Source: Ignelater luminosus
Lineage: Eukaryota > Arthropoda > Insecta > Coleoptera > Elateridae
Assembly (NCBI GenBank): GCA_011009095.1
Contig: VTPC01004898.1
Coordinates: 1 to 64,000, forward strand
Reading direction: 5' to 3'
Length of the DNA stretch: 64,000 nt
Shown here: in pieces, positions 63,708 to 64,000 of the stretch
Layout of the letters: the number at the start of each line of letters is the position of its first letter
Position numbering within the stretch: the first letter of the stretch is position 1
Program-made: the position numbers and the translations under genes
Notes under the pieces: model-generated
The model's database searches: none
The model's input: only the letters and a program-made list of their open reading frames with translations
What the model was told of the DNA's origin: nothing

Positions 63708-64000
63708 CGAGGTGTGTGAGAAAAGTAATGAGACTGGCAACACTGCGGGAGATCTGGCAACGTTGTGTCTACCGGCCTGTGCTAAACCGGTTTGTTTATC
63801 GCTTCCACTTCCTCAGTCCGAGTTACAACTCCGTACAGCTAACACATTATTTTTGACAGCGCCATCAGTGAAGTTGTGTTTTTGTTGTGTGTTACAGAAA
63901 TGGAGCATCGGAATTTAGAGCAACGTTGTTCAATAAAGTTTTGTGTTAAACTTGGTAAATCCGCGAGTGTGACGTTTTAAAAGTTGAAACAGGTCTATGG
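63708..64000 (+). mobile_element. Tc1/mariner element, 5' part cut by the window end
   Basis: After TA (63706-63707) comes CGAGGTGTGTGAGAAAAGTA, followed by ATGAGA. This is a typical terminal inverted repeat of a common arthropod mariner group. A leader of about 165 bp precedes a transposase start. The 3' half lies outside the window. It is a different lineage from the two other mariners here, judged by its end sequence and N-terminus. Confidence 0.88.
63900..64000 (+). pseudogene. Mariner transposase N-terminus with early stop (partial)
   Basis: From the ATG at 63900 the frame reads MEHRNLEQRCSIKFCVKLGK and then SASVTF, a TAA stop, and KLKQVYG up to the window end. This matches the first helix-turn-helix of mariner transposases, in which residues like K-F-x-V-K-L-G-K-S-A-x-E-x-F and L-K-x-x-Y-G are typical. 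The in-frame TAA (63978-63980) replaces a glutamate-like position and inactivates this copy unless it is a sequencing error. A frame at 63712-63918 that overlaps it is a shadow in the leader. Confidence 0.85.

Noticed and set aside
63712..63918. 68-codon plus-strand frame
   Set aside because: It lies in the mariner terminal repeat and leader and overlaps the real transposase start in another frame.

Overview
The window is strongly A+T-rich, gene-poor animal DNA. The mix of decayed transposons (Tc1/mariner, piggyBac, Harbinger, jockey-type non-LTR elements and a KRBA2-type integrase element) fits an arthropod nuclear genome best. That is an inference from element content; no host gene is intact enough to name the species. 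Nothing resembles bacterial operons, rRNA, CRISPR or a convincing intact tRNA. A run of 10 Ns at 22365-22374 is an assembly gap.

Layout. 1-8.5 kb: A+T-rich DNA with a small 10-bp tandem repeat and one G+C-richer island. 8.5-8.9 kb: a diverged short duplication and a possible hAT end. 10.2-11.8 kb: a decayed plus-strand non-LTR reverse transcriptase split by an 800-bp element with inverted ends. 12.7 and 43.3 kb: two inverted copies of one dispersed repeat of about 380 bp. 17.2-19.0 kb: a large foldback element with arms of about 670 bp around a 470-bp spacer. 22.3-23.2 kb: an internally deleted mariner with both ends and a TA duplication. 24.6-25.7 kb: a minus-strand jockey-type ORF1 remnant. 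27.9-28.6 kb: an unidentified decayed reading frame. 29.9-31.5 kb: a piggyBac transposase pseudogene. 35.1-35.6 kb: the C-terminal part of a HARBI1-like nuclease. 46.7-47.8 kb: a near full-length mariner pseudogene with matching ends. 51.1-53.1 kb: a KRBA2-like integrase pseudogene between inverted repeats of about 255 bp. 59.4-60.7 kb: a clean minus-strand exon-like frame next to a minus-strand non-LTR ORF2 remnant. 60.8-60.9 kb: a 21-22-bp minisatellite. 63.1 kb: a possible short first coding exon. 63.7 kb to the end: the 5' part of another mariner, cut by the window edge.

Every recognisable coding remnant is interrupted, so no working gene set or pathway can be described. The window reads as intergenic or intronic sequence that records successive waves of transposition. 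The most interesting items are the TIR-bounded KRBA2-type element (an integrase gene packaged like a cut-and-paste transposon), the foldback element, the unidentified frame at 27.9 kb, and the exon candidates at 59.4 and 63.1 kb.
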